The notes: a model not told the origin generated them from the sequence alone. A stretch of DNA of 64,000 bases from Pholiota molesta (GCA_014925825.1 JACGCK010000014.1:62001-126000); one strand, 5' to 3'; shown: positions 32,998-44,779, numbered from the stretch's first letter. Numbers and translations: made by a program.

Positions 32998-33480
32998 TGG
33001 ATCCGAATCCCGCGATCGATGACCCACAAGTCCAACACTCCTACATCAGCCGTCTGTCCGAAACGATCTTCACGGTCAGGGATCCCTCTACCAACCAAAT
33101 CTATATTTTTCACTATGCACAAATCCGCCTATTCATACTCTACGACCAGTTTTCAGCGTTCAGCGATGCTCCGCCTTCACCATTGCCGCGCCCGTTGTTC
33201 CGGCTCCACATTTCGTATGCGTGCACCGTGTACCGACCCCGCTTGAGCCTTGCACTCAGTGCACCTCGGAAGATTCCCGGCCATCATCTCATTATTCTAA
33301 TCATCCCGGATCATCCACTTCTCACGTCCATCCGCGCTCGTCTGCTCGCGCTATCGCTCATCACATTCCCAATAACGACAACAATCGGTCTGAAGCTCCT
33401 CCTCATCGTTCGGGACGTCAACACGTTATCTTTAACCTCCCGTATTTTATAGGCTCCCCTGTGGAAGCCTAGGAGGGCGT
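32998..33480 (+). other. Element 3' region with open frames of unknown nature
   Basis: A frame from 32998 gives MDPNPAIDDPQVQHSYISRL and SETIFTVRDPSTNQIYIF. After about 33,200 the more protein-like reading moves to another frame (SEDSRPSSHYSNHPGSS, ending GSPVEA before the 3' LTR). It may be a second, frameshifted element gene; no domain recognised. Confidence 0.35.
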
Positions 33481-33481
33481 A

Positions 33482-33937
33482 TGTAAGGATTTCAGCCTTA
33501 CCCTTCAACGCACGTGATCCTTAGACGCGCGCTAGGCGCGCGTCAACGCGTTATACTTTCCATCTGTTTCATATCTGCTCGCTCTACATTTCCTATTCCA
33601 CCTATCATTCTACTTGGCTTACTGAGACTCTACTTTTACTTACCAACCCTTCCTGTCTTGATTCTTAATATTCCTTTGGCTTACTGATTCCTAGTATTGA
33701 TTACTGTCTTCATTCTTACCAATCTTCATTAGTTCTTCTCTCGTCGTCTACTCATCTTGATTCATGACTCCGCTACTCTTTGCTTAGTATATATAGTCTT
33801 ATAGCTTACAGTTGATACTTCAGTCAATTTAATAGTGTTATAACTGTTACTTCAGACTACCTCTCAATTCTCCAATCTCGTGTGACGCTTCGTAACTTCA
33901 GTGACGCTCCAGTCTCTAAAGTCAGCCAATCGTCACA
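33482..33937 (+). repeat. 3' LTR
   Basis: 456 bases, equal in length to the 5' LTR with no difference found by eye along the full length. Followed by the target-site copy CCAAC (33938-33942). Confidence 0.9.
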
Positions 33938-33942
33938 CCAAC

Positions 33943-35162
33943 ACCCTATTCAAATACCGAGCTTTCCCCTCTTATCGCCTGCCAATTCTTTCACTTCTAT
34001 GTTTAGATATGTCATTTCATGACACTCACTTGACATATGTAGGAATTCATCGATAGCAGGAATGTTCGCGCAGCCCGAATGAATCACTCAAGATGCGCAA
34101 CATAGCGAAGACAACGATTTCAGAGACTAAGAAGAAAAGGAAAGGCAAATGAAACACAACGGAGAATTTCTGTTCGTCTGGTATGAGGTCGAATCGACCT
34201 CTACAGCGAGAACGTCCCAATGACTACGTCACAATCAAGATCAACCACTCAGTTCGTCGAGCCCCGCAATGACCAACATGCAAATCCATTAAAATAAAAA
34301 CCAACCAACAGAACCAGATAAGGCCTGGCATCGTGACAAACTCCGAGTTCTGAATTTGCATCACCGCGTTGCGTACAGAACATCAGAAAAAAAGGAAGAG
34401 CTCGAGGCAAAGCCAAACGAGGGAAGTGGGAATCAAGAACTGAGAGCACGAGGAAACTGGGATAGGAACTGGGGGTTTATATACCTATGCAGCGCGTGGC
34501 AAAGGCCCACGAAGTGAGGAGAACAATGCGCAGGCGCATGGTGGCTTTGCTGGGCCAAAAGCGTGCTGAGCCACAGAGTAATCTAAACGAGAAAACAAGC
34601 GCTTGCGCGCCGTATGTACAAAAAGGGAAAAGAGTCTCACGCGTGCTCATAGACCCTGATCAACTCGTTGATCTGCTCACATCAGAGTGAGATAGCAGAG
34701 AACCAGCAGTTCAACAGAAAAGCGTTCTCGCCAGCCAGTTTTCTGGAAGAATAACATTCACAACCAGGGGCTCGTTTCATTTGTCGCTTGCTATGTGGTA
34801 CATACGAACTTTGTGTTGAGTGTGCGTCGGTTGATCTTCTTGAACTAAACAAACGTACGGCCCTTGCCACTCATGAATTCAAGGGGTCACTAGTCACTAT
34901 TTGCTTCCACTCCCGCCTTGAACTCGGGCTACATGAACATCGTTGATCGGAATTATTGCAATACCATGTAACGTTGTTTTTGGATTTGAAATTTGGCGCT
35001 TAGCTTTGAATATTCAGTCGGACTCCTCAGCGCTCAACGTTCAACTCTGACCAAACGAAAATGGAGGTATCACCAATCCTTCACATCAATTTTCAGCTAA
35101 ATCGACTATATATCGTGAACCCGTTCATATTACTTTTCTCGACGACCGCGCGCCTATACCCT
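33943..35162. other. Right part of block A; no supported gene
   Basis: 33,945-34,100 and 34,690-34,790 match block B (46,750-46,880 and 47,040-47,130). Positions 34,790-34,860 also resemble 42,095-42,165 (GCTATGTGG...GTTGAG.GTGCGTCGGTTG). Only short frames are present. Confidence 0.5.
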
Positions 35163-35754
35163 TCAACGCTTCTTGTGACCTCTAAAATCCATGTCAGTTC
35201 TAATCGACACGGCTATGAATCTTTAGAACTCACTTCACGACTGTTTGTGTACCATGAGGCATCTGATGTTCCGTAACTTTCTTGACGTGCGGGTTGTTCA
35301 TCAGCGCCGGCTTCTCCAGAGTATTATAGACGCTCTTAGGCGACACCGCAGACCCAAGATACGTATGCACCTCGCCCTTCGAGCGCTCCGCGTACACCGT
35401 CGAGGCGGTGAGCCAAAGGTTCCGGGTTTCGGGGTTGCGATCTGGGATATGGATGCCTTTACTGTGCAAATGATCCTCGAGCGTCTCCCTTCCTGACGCC
35501 TTTGCTTGTTGTCGGGCGTGGGCGCCGACGGAGACCATTTTCCCGTTGGCGTCGGGATAATTTCCCGACCAGAATACAGAGGTATCCTTTTTCGGGTTGA
35601 CATCCCTGTGGATTTGCGCGTGGACTGCGGCGGCTTCTTCTGCGTGGGTCATGCGCGCGACGAGTTCGTCGCTCGACTCTATGAAGACGGGGGCGGCGAG
35701 CGAGTTCCCGATGAGCAGCGTAATGCAGACGATGAATGGTGCGGAGATACGCAT
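35163..35754 (-). CDS. Small secreted protein, FWSG/TLED family, copy 4
   Basis: The near-identical inverted partner of the gene at 6186. The same signal peptide (MRISAPFIVC), TSVFWSGNYPDANG, GRETLEDHLHSKGI, LWLTASTVYAER and VTEHQMPHGTQTVVK. Exon 1 runs 35754-35234, the intron 35233-35182 (52 bp), and the last exon adds GHKKR before a TGA at 35165-35163. Differences are mostly conservative substitutions and the reading frame is intact, so both copies are probably functional. No WW-like partner gene lies downstream here, unlike at 6-7 kb. Confidence 0.75.
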
Positions 35755-35970
35755 GACGAAGAAAATCTTGGAAGATCGCTAGAGTGAACGATGAATACAG
35801 AATTCAAAGGATACAACCCCCACTTACGGTGAAGATTGTCAAGGGCTAGGAGACTGTCTTGCAGCGGTGAAATGCTCGAATACAGAGGCCGGCCTTCGAA
35901 GATGGGTGAGCTCGCAACTCTCATGACAATGTGAAGCTACTCACCTGCAGCTGCTGTGTATGGGAGTGAA

Positions 35971-36019
35971 ATCGTATCAAACGATGTTGCTGTTTCTTTG
36001 CATCGTCGCCGCCTTTATA
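35971..36019 (-). promoter_or_regulatory. Promoter of secreted copy 4: TATA and palindrome
   Basis: On the minus strand TATAAA (36019-36014) precedes ATCGT-TTGAT-ACGAT (35985-35971), then the leader ending CAGCTGCAG and a GTGAGT donor, as in block C. Confidence 0.65.
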
Positions 36020-36734
36020 GCAATCCAGCATCAAGCAGAAGAGGGTATGTGTCCAGACGTATCCCTACGTATCTACACGGTTGGAACTCACCCGCCAATC
36101 CAAAATTCCAATCAGATTCCCCGATAGTGCACTCATTCATCAACCGGGCTCATAGAGCCGTGAAACGAAAATTAACGAGCGCAGGAATGATGTACTCTGA
36201 TTACGTGCTCAGAGCGTAGGTCTGCTCATGCTGCTGAGCCTACATACACTCTCGCCGCCAGATATATTTTCTCATTTTCTCTCCTCAGGAAAATATTGTT
36301 GCAGGTTGGTACCATATTTAAATTTTTAGTATTGTCCATTCCGCTCGAACTCAGTTGGTGGGGCTTCCAGTATTTGGCGCTGCAATCGCTAAGAAGGTTA
36401 TTTTCTGTGAGTACACATTTTATAGATACCGTCAATCGCCTGACGATGGTCTACGATGGTTCGCAATCTTCGCTAACACGAGAGCCGATGGCAACCAGCG
36501 TCTGCGCTGAAATCGGACGGGCTCCTCACTTAACCTCTCGCTGGCTCACACGCGCTGAAATCGGACGGGCATGTACCCCCTAGACCAAGGGTATCATCCT
36601 CACTGACCTCTCGCTAGCTTACACGCGCTGGAATCGGACGGGCGTCTACCCCCTTGACAAGGCCATGTGGGTACCCTATTCCACCCTCACTGAGTTGGGC
36701 TATATGTAAGTACCTCTCGCTGATCCACATGCTC

Positions 36735-38338
36735 TTATTCTATTGGCCGCATTCCGTATTGGACATGTTTGTACGGCCGCGCGAGAGAAATCGAGGATAT
36801 TGACCACGCCAGAATAGCGGTCATCGTATTTGTTAGGCGCTGGGTAGATGACGCGCTGCCCGTGGACGAACCTGCGCGTAACGGAAGGCGTTGAGCATGC
36901 TGACCCTGGCAGAAGAAGACGCGAAGACGGACCTTTTCCAACGGCTCTCCGTAATGGCCGGCGACCTAACGTGTGTATTCTGCGGACCCCATTCGGACCA
37001 CGGGATGTCGAGAGGTGGTGCCGCTGGATCGTCGTCGCGCCGTTGCATTCCTCGCATATAGTACCTTGTCAACACATGTTGGTGGACGAACACGTTCAGT
37101 GATGCCTTATGAAGTGTGGGGTCAACCTTGTATATCACTTCAAACACATGTAAACGGTCCTCATCGTTTATCGTGAACGGCATGTGCGGTTGTGGATTCG
37201 CCTCAATGGGCCCTGCATGGGCAGACATCATGTTGATGACGGTACCGGGGGATGTCGGTGGGAGATGAAGGGTTGCGAGGTGGATTGGGGCGCTGGTGGT
37301 CAAAGGGGATCGGAGGAAGTTGTACAACCGGATGGCTCCAGCGCCGACCCGAGAGGTGACAAAGCAGCGGGTGGAATCAAGTAGACTGATGCCATACCGC
37401 GAAGGTGGGATGAGTGGATCAAAAGAAATGGAGGAATCCTGCGGAGCCATTAGACAATGCAAGTAAAGTCGGAAGAGAATACGACGCACCACTAGGATAT
37501 CGGATGTGGTCCAGTCCCATATATGCACCCGAGGTTGAATCTGTGACGGAGGGTAGAAAGATAGCACTAATGTGTTGCGTGCGAGCTGGAGAAGGACGTT
37601 GTACACGTCATTGCCGTAAGGATTGGGAGGAACAGTTAATTGCAAGGGGCTCTGTCGTGCCAACGGATGGGTGGCATTTGTAGATATGGTGCGAATGTGC
37701 ACGCAAACAGTGTGAGTGGCCGTCGGTGATGACGGGCTATATAGGTTTCTGGATTGGGTGTGGGCTTAAATGGTGATGCGCTGGTACTCACGTTGTATCA
37801 TCCTCTAGGAACACCATTAAGTCCTGCGTCGGGTCCATTGCAAAGTCACGAATCGGAGTCCCAGTTGAAGCTGTTCGAGTAGTTGGCTTCTCACCGTTGC
37901 TGTAGGCGGTGGGCAGCTGTACAATTTCGAAGTGTTGCTTAACCGCGTCAGCAAAAGCACCGCCAACAAGTTCCTTTCTTTGGTATGGGTGCTTCATGTC
38001 GAGAGAAATGTATTCTAATCCCTTGGTCGGTGGTAACGATAGCCAGACTTTGCGATAGTGCAGAAGGTGCTGGATGAGTTCAGAGTGTGGTGTGGAAGTT
38101 TTGGCGTCTTCGAAACCGTTAAGGTACAGCTGAACGATATATTCCAAGTGGGAAGAGCCTTGGAGGGTTTCATACATTGATTTACATGTCTATAAAGTGG
38201 TGTTCTGAATTCCGTCGGTTTCGTGAATTCGAAGGATGGGGCTCTTACCATTGTGCAATGGGTGAGAGATGTGGCATCAAGGTTAGACAGAATTTGAATC
38301 CATAGCTCCTGCGGCAGAGCCAAAAGACCTTCAGCCAT
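36735..38338 (-). CDS. F-box protein, 3' end disrupted
   Basis: Exon 1 (38338-38249) encodes MAEGLLALPQELWIQILSNL-DATSLTHCTM, the core of an F-box (LPxELWxxIL), the Skp1-binding part of SCF ubiquitin ligase receptors. Exon 2 (38189-37792) follows with SMYETLQGSSHLEYIVQLYL and MDPTQDLMVFLEDD. The exon from 37736 has HIRTISTNATHPLA, VHIWDWTTSDIL, SLLDSTRCFVT, NVFVHQHVLTRYYMRGMQRR and LDIPWSEWGP. A 51-bp in-frame intron (GTGCGT...CCGCAG) probably lies between WDWTTSDIL and DSSISFDPL. Downstream, FVHGQRVIY and ILDFSRAAVQ appear after another acceptor, then sequence runs into block C' instead of the normal tail. Probably C-terminally truncated; substrate unknown. Confidence 0.7.
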
Positions 38339-38972
38339 TCTGGAGAAAGAATCGAACTGGACTTCGGTGGAAGACGGAGGGATGAAGCGAATATTGAGCG
38401 AACATCGCGTCCATCGTGTCACCGTCACGTGCTAATTCAAACTGAATTTACCGCTTTTGAGTCCGAATCTCAAGTTGATGTTCAGTTGACGGTCCTCATG
38501 ACTTAGAGCAAACGACGGTTGACCGCAGCACGTCCTTGACGCCATAGGAGATAGTAGATCGACAAGGGAAAGTGCGCCGACGTCTTTCCTTTCATGCAGG
38601 TCAATTCGTCTTCCTTAGTAAATTCGCGGCCAATCCAAGGCCAATCAAAGGCAAAGGCAATGTATAGAAGACGGAAAACTAATTGAGCATCAACGCGACT
38701 GACTTTGTTCGTATGACCTCCGCATCCGTTTCCTGGATCACAGCTGATGACCCGACGACGACAACGACATTGTCTGTTGACGATGCCTGACATGGACAGC
38801 GTAAATGACGAGGACGACAGAAACCAGATGACATTTTATGAACACCGTGACGAGAAACAAATGTAACCAATGGTGGACGACGTCAACAACGACAACAATA
38901 AGGGCCTTGTGCAAGAACTACCAGGACCTTTTCCCATCCCCTGAGTTTTGTACCAGGAACTACATAGATCAA

Positions 38973-39840
38973 TCAACCAATGTTTCCGGATTCTCGTGCT
39001 CTTGTAAAAATGGGATACACGTGTAAGAGAAGACTCATCGTATATCGCCTACAAAAGAAAGAAAAAAACCTCAATAAATAGAATTTAGAACGGACTGAGT
39101 AATACCCCTCCGTCAAAGCAGACCAGAGCGAGGAGAAGGAAAGAAAGAGAAAGAAAGACGCGAGACGTACAGTGACACCCACAATCCCGTCCCCGTATAT
39201 CATAAACGCCGAATACTCGTATTTGCAAGTCAACGTAGAGGTTGCAAATGGAAGATACGTGGCCACCTCCGCCGCGAGGAAGGGAAGGTCCCCAGAATAT
39301 AGGACATTCCACGGCATGGGCCTTCTTGACGGATCACGCGTCGCAGACGATTTCTGCACGGCCGCGCGAGAGAAATCGAGGATATGGACCCGGCTAGAAT
39401 CACCATGGTTGTTGGCCGTGTTATGCGCAGAGTAGATGACGCGCTGCCCGTGGACGAACCTGCGCGTGATGGAAGGTGTTCAGCGTACTGATCCTGGCGG
39501 GAGGAGATGCGCAGACTGACCTCAGGCAATGTGATTGCGTGACGGCAGGCGAGATGACATGTGTACCTCGAGGATCAGGCTATTCGGACCACGGGACGTC
39601 GAGAGGTGGTGCCGCTGGATTGTCGTCGCGCCGTTGCACTCCTCGCATGTAGTACTTGGTGAACACGCGTTGGTGGACGAACATGTTCGATGATGCGCTA
39701 CGTGGCGCGGCGTCAGCCCGGTGGTTATAACCCAGAGAGAAGCTAGAGCCAAGACCATTATCGGGCATGAAAGTAAGCAGTAAATTACAGGAGAAGCCGC
39801 ACTTCACGACCGCAATCCCGTGCAAGACCTCCAGCCACAA
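38973..39840 (-). pseudogene. Partial F-box gene copy (C-terminal part)
   Basis: The minus strand carries NMFVHQRVFTKYYMRGVQRR and LDVPWSE (39,700-39,585), matching the F-box gene. Further on VHGQRVIYSAHN, ILDFSRAAVQKSSATRDP and YSAFMIYGDGIVGVTV preserve the end that the 36.7 kb gene lost. No F-box or middle part is attached and a stop interrupts after PWSE, so it is a partial copy. Confidence 0.6.
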
Positions 39841-42206
39841 TCCCGTCCAAACCCATCATCATCAAAGCGAATAGACCAGCGATACAGATCAGAAATGCGA
39901 AATGTAATAAATGGGAATGGCAGTGGTCTCCAACGATATGGGCTCCGCCAAAGGGTAGAGCCTAGAGGTCAACTTGAGAATCAGAGCGCCGCCGGCGCTG
40001 GCCGCGTCACCAGCTGCCTTGACGGAAGTGTAGAGCCCCAACGGGGCCCAACGCGCACTCCGATGTGTAAGTTGAATTCGAATACCACCCTTCGCCAGCA
40101 GGAAAAGTCCGTCATCGCGGATGTTGTGGTCGTCGCAGGCGATCGCTCTGTCCGCTCGTCCGACGGCAACAGCCACCAGGTTTGAAGACGGAGACATCGG
40201 TCCAAAAGCCGCAGGGCGCAAAGTGCGCAGGCAGATGAGAGCTGATGGGCAGAATTCGCAGACGAAGGCCCGGGGATGCGTTGTAAGTATACTGTTGTAT
40301 ATGTATCGGATGGAAAGGGTTATCGATGGGAGCAGGAAGCAATACTCGGTAAACCTGTGATGACTCCCATAATCTCCCGTAGGTTCTCGAAACCCGGCCC
40401 GCTCGCGATGTAGCATTGAACATGTGTATGCTGCCCAACCAGTGCGGAGTAGCGGCAGTTGTGCGTTCATTGTCCTGTGCCATGTGACATTATTCAGCGT
40501 CAGTCTTCCACGCACTTTCCCCAGAGGAACTTACAACTAATAAACCAGGACGATATCGCAGTTAAGGCAGTATAAGAGATAGGTCCTACGAGGATGCAAC
40601 AACACATTATTCAATGACCCTGTTCTTCACGGCCAGCGCGCATCTGCGCCGGATTTCAGAGATGCCACTTCACAGCTCCCCACCAGCGGCAACTAAATGG
40701 TTCTATAAAAATGGTCAGATTAATGAGCGATCATAGAATGTTGAGTCAACTTAGAACAGTGTCGAGAAAATAGGAAAACATGCGACGAGCTTTCCATAGG
40801 GTGGAACTAGGGTACAGACAGCTCAGCGCCCGGGCCTAGGACCGTCACCAGCTGCCTTAGCAAAAGGGTTGGTTCCAACCTCCAGGCGCAGGAAGTACGT
40901 TGTATCCAATCCCAACCTTTGGAAGTAGGTCAATCGTGTCTGGCCGAAGCATGGACGTCTTCGCAATGTCACAGACTTCGCGTTAACGTCAAACTTCCAG
41001 TCGCGTTCTTCGATGATGGTAGCCTGAGTACTATCAGGGCAGCTACGATGCACGAGAAGGGCGAGGCACTAGAAGAGTCAGCAATATAGGCCAAGTTCAT
41101 CTTCACTCTTACCTGTAGCCTGACAATGGCGCTATCCCAGGCCAGATCGATGAGTGCCTAGACCGCGCCAGTAGAGAGATACGTCAACTGTGTTCGAGGA
41201 ATCGTGAACGGAACTTACCGAAGCTAGGATTCGATGTGCATTGCACGCCCACAGCATCGATAGACGTAGGATACCTCTAAATGTTGACATGGAGGCTTGA
41301 AGGAGGTTCGTCGGGACCAGGAATCGGGGGTAACCGGTAACCGATAACCGGTTTCAGCACGTGATGCACCACTCACAATCTCAATTTTCCAGCGGTGTTC
41401 TAGCGGTGTTCCACGTTCGTCCTCCGTCCTTCCCCCTCAGCTGAGATCGCTCTTGCTTCGCCCGCCTTTCCCAAACCCTGATTTCTCTGCAATTTCGATG
41501 AAACTGGGGATGCGCACATCTGGATAGGACTGTTTTGCGGGATGATAAACAGACGGACTGGGCTATACGGCATGGACATCGTCTGTAAGTGAAACACTGA
41601 GCACCCACAGTCTGGTGCCACTCATAGAAACGGCCGCTATATGGGAAGTACTGATCGTGACCATCGTTGGGACATGACAGAGTGGCTGGATTCCGCAGCG
41701 CGATCTGGGGGCGGTCCTTACAGGTCTTCGGGTTCAGTCAGCTTGCGCCGCCCAAGGTTGGCCCAAGGACTCGTCGTTGATGCTGCTTCTTTTTATTCGC
41801 ACTTGGGGATGCTCTGGCGCCTGACTCCTGAAACTTCGACTCTATCGCCTTCATCTCGTCAGTTGTAAACTCAAGAGTGGGATTGAGATTACGAGCAAAT
41901 CAGGTCCTGTAGAGGTTGATGCGACGACAGCCTACTACTACTAGCGACAGCGCTGGCAGTTTGGCTGGTGCTGGAAGCGAGATCAGATTCTTTTGCTTCT
42001 GCCGCTTTCAATGCCACTCTTCAGCAAAAACTCGGACCCAGGGCCATGAACGCATCTGTCGATCGTGAAGCAAGACACTGGGCGGCTCGCGCTGGCAGAA
42101 CTCTCTTGTCGCCTGCTATGTGGCTCAGACAACCTTGACGTTGAGCGTGCGTCGGTTGGCCTTCTTGGATCGGGCGGCCGCTGGTGATGGTGGGCTACAG
42201 CAGCGC
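39841..42206. other. Unassigned open frames, no supported gene
   Basis: Frames on the minus strand at 39,889-40,515 and 40,823-41,053 contain protein-like pieces (for example NVTWHRTMNAQLPLLRTGW) but no recognised domain or consistent exon chain. They may be more eroded F-box-gene parts. A GGTAACCGGTAACCGATAACCGG run lies near 41,330. Confidence 0.35.
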
Positions 42207-42395
42207 CTAGGTCAGCCGTGTACATGGATGGTCATACATCAGCAGCATGTACATCGCGTCATCCTCTAGGAGAACCCTCAGATCCTGCGTTGGGTCGGCG
42301 CCTCGGCCGAGCTCTTTGAAATATACTGGTTTCGCCATTGCTGAAGGTAGCCAGACTACTAAGCCAGTAGACATGCGTTTCAAGCTAGTGTTCAT
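42207..42395 (-). pseudogene. F-box gene fragment
   Basis: DPTQDLRVLLEDDAMYM matches MDPTQDLMVFLEDD of the F-box gene at 36.7-38.3 kb. Only this short middle segment is recognisable. It sits just outside the left edge of block B. Confidence 0.5.
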
Positions 42396-42660
42396 GTTGG
42401 AAAGAGTGGTCCTTAGATGTATGCATGATATTCTTGCTTGATATCGAGAGTGATGTCTGCTACATCTACATATACTGACCCTTGCGCGACGTTAATGACT
42501 TCGCGATGGCGCAGATAGTGTACAGAAAATGAGCGTCAAGTTTGCTGAGCAGCGGCGGCCCCTAAGCGCCGTAACAGATTAGTCAGCTCTTGGTGAGCCG
42601 CTCGGACCCGCCTGGCCTATGGCCATTTATATCCTCCAATGTTGGCATCAGCGCCTACAT

Positions 42661-43068
42661 ATGTTGCGTGACTCTCGTCCCCTCATACGCAACGCAACTA
42701 CCTTTCGATCTCTCTCATCGCGAAACTTCCATACTACACCACTGCTTAGGATGGTGCGCCTTCCGTTTACAAAACTCGTGTGTATGGTTCCTATCTGAAC
42801 CTCTGAATCTCGCGCGCAGCCAGGACCATTCGTACCCGAAGATTGGCAGATCATCGAGACCAGCCCTGGTGGAGGCGATAAGGACTTCGTCAACCCGAAG
42901 ACGAGAGAATAGACATGGTATACGCCGGAGGATGCGACCGCCGCAGAGATCCTCCGTGTTCCCGGTGCCTCGAAGTATTTCAGCTCGGCATCGGATGTCG
43001 AGGAGTACATCAAGGAGATGGCTAGACAGAAGGCAGATAATGGTGGAAAAGACGTCAAAGACTCTTAG
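42661..43068 (+). pseudogene. WW-like small protein, copy 3, nonsense mutation
   Basis: Exon 1 (42661-42753) retains the presequence MLRDSRPLIRN...HTTPLLRM. The 66-bp intron 42754-42819 keeps GT-AG borders. Exon 2 starts PGPFVPEDW and reads into a TAG at 42910-42912, where copy 2 has CAG (Gln) within the second-Trp motif. The remaining frame is open to the normal stop at 43066-43068. The stop cuts the WW-like core in half, so the gene is probably dead. Confidence 0.75.
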
Positions 43069-43373
43069 CAGAGTGCGTTCTCAATGGGAGCGAGCATAAA
43101 TAAAGGTAAGAGAATGATACGAGGTCATATATTCTTCGGTTGTCGTGATGCCTAAACCAATGCAGCGTAATTATACTCACCGTATTATGGCAATGAAATT
43201 ACCCTTCTTCTAAACATGTCCCGAAATGTATACGCACAACCTAAGTGCCGTACTCGAAATATTGTGGTTTAGCCCTAGTAAAGAGGATTAAAAAAGACTA
43301 ATATCATTTTGTAGCGAAATCGGCTACGTATAAGGAAAACTTGTTATGACTGCATCATCCTGAGATGATCACA

Positions 43374-43570
43374 TCACACGGATGCGCGATTCTCCCAAGG
43401 TTTCCTGTGACCTCGGACGAGCGGGAGAGGGCATCGATCGCCCGTCATAGATCCACTACGGACTATTTTTACGGCTGTTGAGCCTAGGGCAAATTTTCCC
43501 TCAGCTGTGAGTGTGGGTGCATTTGAGTTCAATGCTCCGCTCGATATGGATAGCAGTGGCATTGGAGCGC
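43374..43570 (-). pseudogene. Remnant of the RS-tailed secreted-family gene
   Basis: The block B equivalent of 21,746-22,490. The 3' edge (CGAGCGGGAGAGGG.ATCGACCGCCC-like words, 43,418-43,445) and the 5' edge (ACGGCTGTT.AGCC..GGG, near 43,471) are joined with the middle deleted. Only short decayed coding words remain. Confidence 0.55.
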
Positions 43571-43662
43571 CCTATAACGAGAGTGATGTAATGAACTCTT
43601 AGACACAAGACTTCCATGTTCTAACCGTGGCGCTCGCCGGTAGCAGTAATAAACGGTGGCGC

Positions 43663-43677
43663 ATCGTGTCAAACGAC
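43663..43677 (-). promoter_or_regulatory. Decayed copy of the family palindrome
   Basis: ATCGTGTCAAACGAC differs by two bases from the 15-base palindrome of the intact family promoters and lies upstream of the 43.4 kb remnant, in the expected orientation. Confidence 0.45.
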
Positions 43678-44055
43678 GCTGAAGAATCTTTGCCCCGGTC
43701 AACGTTGCTTCATAACGGACGGGCCAAAGTCCTTGTTAACGCAAACGTTATCATGCACGGTGGAAGAAGACAAATTCCACCAGATCAGTCACAATGTAAG
43801 AGGATTTCAAACGGAGTTCATCCATGCGTACTGCCTCCGTCAAAGTCAGATGATCTTTGGCTTGCAATGTGCGCAATGCGCGCTAATCATGCCGAGTGAT
43901 CCGGTGGGCGCCTTTCCGGACGCTATCAAGCGATCAAAATTTGAACCAATAACATATATTTTGTAGTGCGACACAATGACTCGGACACATGCAATAAATC
44001 ACTCATAAAGACTGAATCCTGTAAGCGGACTATCCGATAATGCGTGAGGGGTACT

Positions 44056-44779
44056 TCAGAACCTTCCATAGAAAGAGTAAGAACTATGAAATGCGGTTTA
44101 ATAACGACGCCCCGAGCCCGAGCCATGCGAGCCATGATTGCTCGAGCCATGACCGATGGAGCCATAAACTCCGTGGCCCCTGTATTTTGCGTCAACATCG
44201 ATAGCATAAACAAGTTTCGAAGACTTACTTGACAACTCTGCTCGTTCCATGGTGCACGTCGTGTTCCGTGAGTCTCGTGATGCGATCGCTGTTCATGAGT
44301 ATCGGCTTCTCCTCATTCGTGTACACACTCTGCGGGCGAATGTGGGTTCCGAGGTAAGCGTGCGTCGTACCATGCGCACGTTCCGCATACGTCTTCGAGG
44401 CGTGGTCCCATAGGTGCTTGCTGTTGGGATTCTCGTGGGCGGGAGGGATAGTGATTTTGTGCCTGTGCAGAGTGTCTTCGAGAGTCGACTTTCCGTGTTT
44501 CTGGGCGATTCTGTGTGCGTCGTGCTCAAGGGAGAGCTGCTCGCCATGGGGGCCAGGACGTCTCCCAGCCCAGAAGACTGCTTCGTCTCGCTTGGGTTGG
44601 AATGCGTGGTCGATTCTCTTCGCAGTGTTCAAGGCGTGAACGACCTGGCCGAGACTACCAACAGCCCTGGGAGGATTACGAGCGAAGATCTCGTTGTCCT
44701 GGTCGACAGTAATAGGAGCTGCGATCGAACGACCGACGAGAAGGGCGATGGAGAGCGAGAGGATTCCAGAGAAATGCAT
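44056..44779 (-). CDS. Small secreted protein, FWSG/TLED family, copy 3
   Basis: Signal peptide MHFSGILSLSIALLVGRSIA, then PITVDQDNEIFAR, AVFWAGRRPG, SLEHDAHRIAQKHGKSTLED, HLWDHASKTYAERAHG, SVYTNEEKPILM and LTEHDVHHGTSRVVK: a close relative of copy 2 at 23.4 kb. Exon 1 is 44779-44229. A GTAAGT donor starts a 165-bp intron ending at 44063, which contains a short CATGGCTCG-type repeat; the last exon adds Phe and TGA (44058-44056). It is the only clearly intact gene in block B, which suggests it is retained by selection. Confidence 0.75.

Larger units (their letters stand above)
29922..33942 (+). mobile_element. Young gag-only LTR retrotransposon with 5-bp target duplication
   Basis: Two 456-base LTRs (29927-30382 and 33482-33937) start TG and end CA, and appear identical by eye. 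They are flanked by the direct repeat CCAAC (29922-29926 and 33938-33942). The interior of about 3.1 kb has a gag-like gene but no reverse transcriptase, integrase or protease, so it must rely on another element. AGGAGGGCGTA immediately before the 3' LTR may be the polypurine tract. No primer-binding site matching a familiar tRNA end was recognised after 30382. Block B shows the uninterrupted target site near 46,745. Confidence 0.9.
20918..34790. repeat. Segmental duplication block A (partner 42,555-47,135)
   Basis: Landmarks occur in the same order and orientation in both blocks. They are the word CGCCGTAACAGATTAGTCAG at the left edge, a WW-like gene, a secreted-family remnant, a second secreted-family gene with promoter, HET C-terminal sequence, the N-terminus of the membrane-protein gene, the site around the LTR element (GTCAACAC..TTCAAATACCGAGCTTT in block B), and CCAGCAGTTCA...GCCAGTTT near the right edge. 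Block A is longer because block B has internal deletions and because block A gained the 4 kb LTR element. Confidence 0.8.
35163..36740. repeat. Block C': inverted copy of 5,260-6,777
   Basis: Covers the secreted gene, promoter and distal upstream words, in reverse orientation to block C. Its outer end (AATAAGAGCATGTG word, about 36,735) falls inside what should be the 3' end of the F-box gene, so the junction cut that gene. Confidence 0.75.

Noticed and set aside
35506..35787. Plus-strand frames opposite the secreted gene at 35.2-35.8 kb
   Set aside because: They mirror the antisense of the secreted-family gene, and the same shadows occur opposite its paralogue at 6.2 kb.
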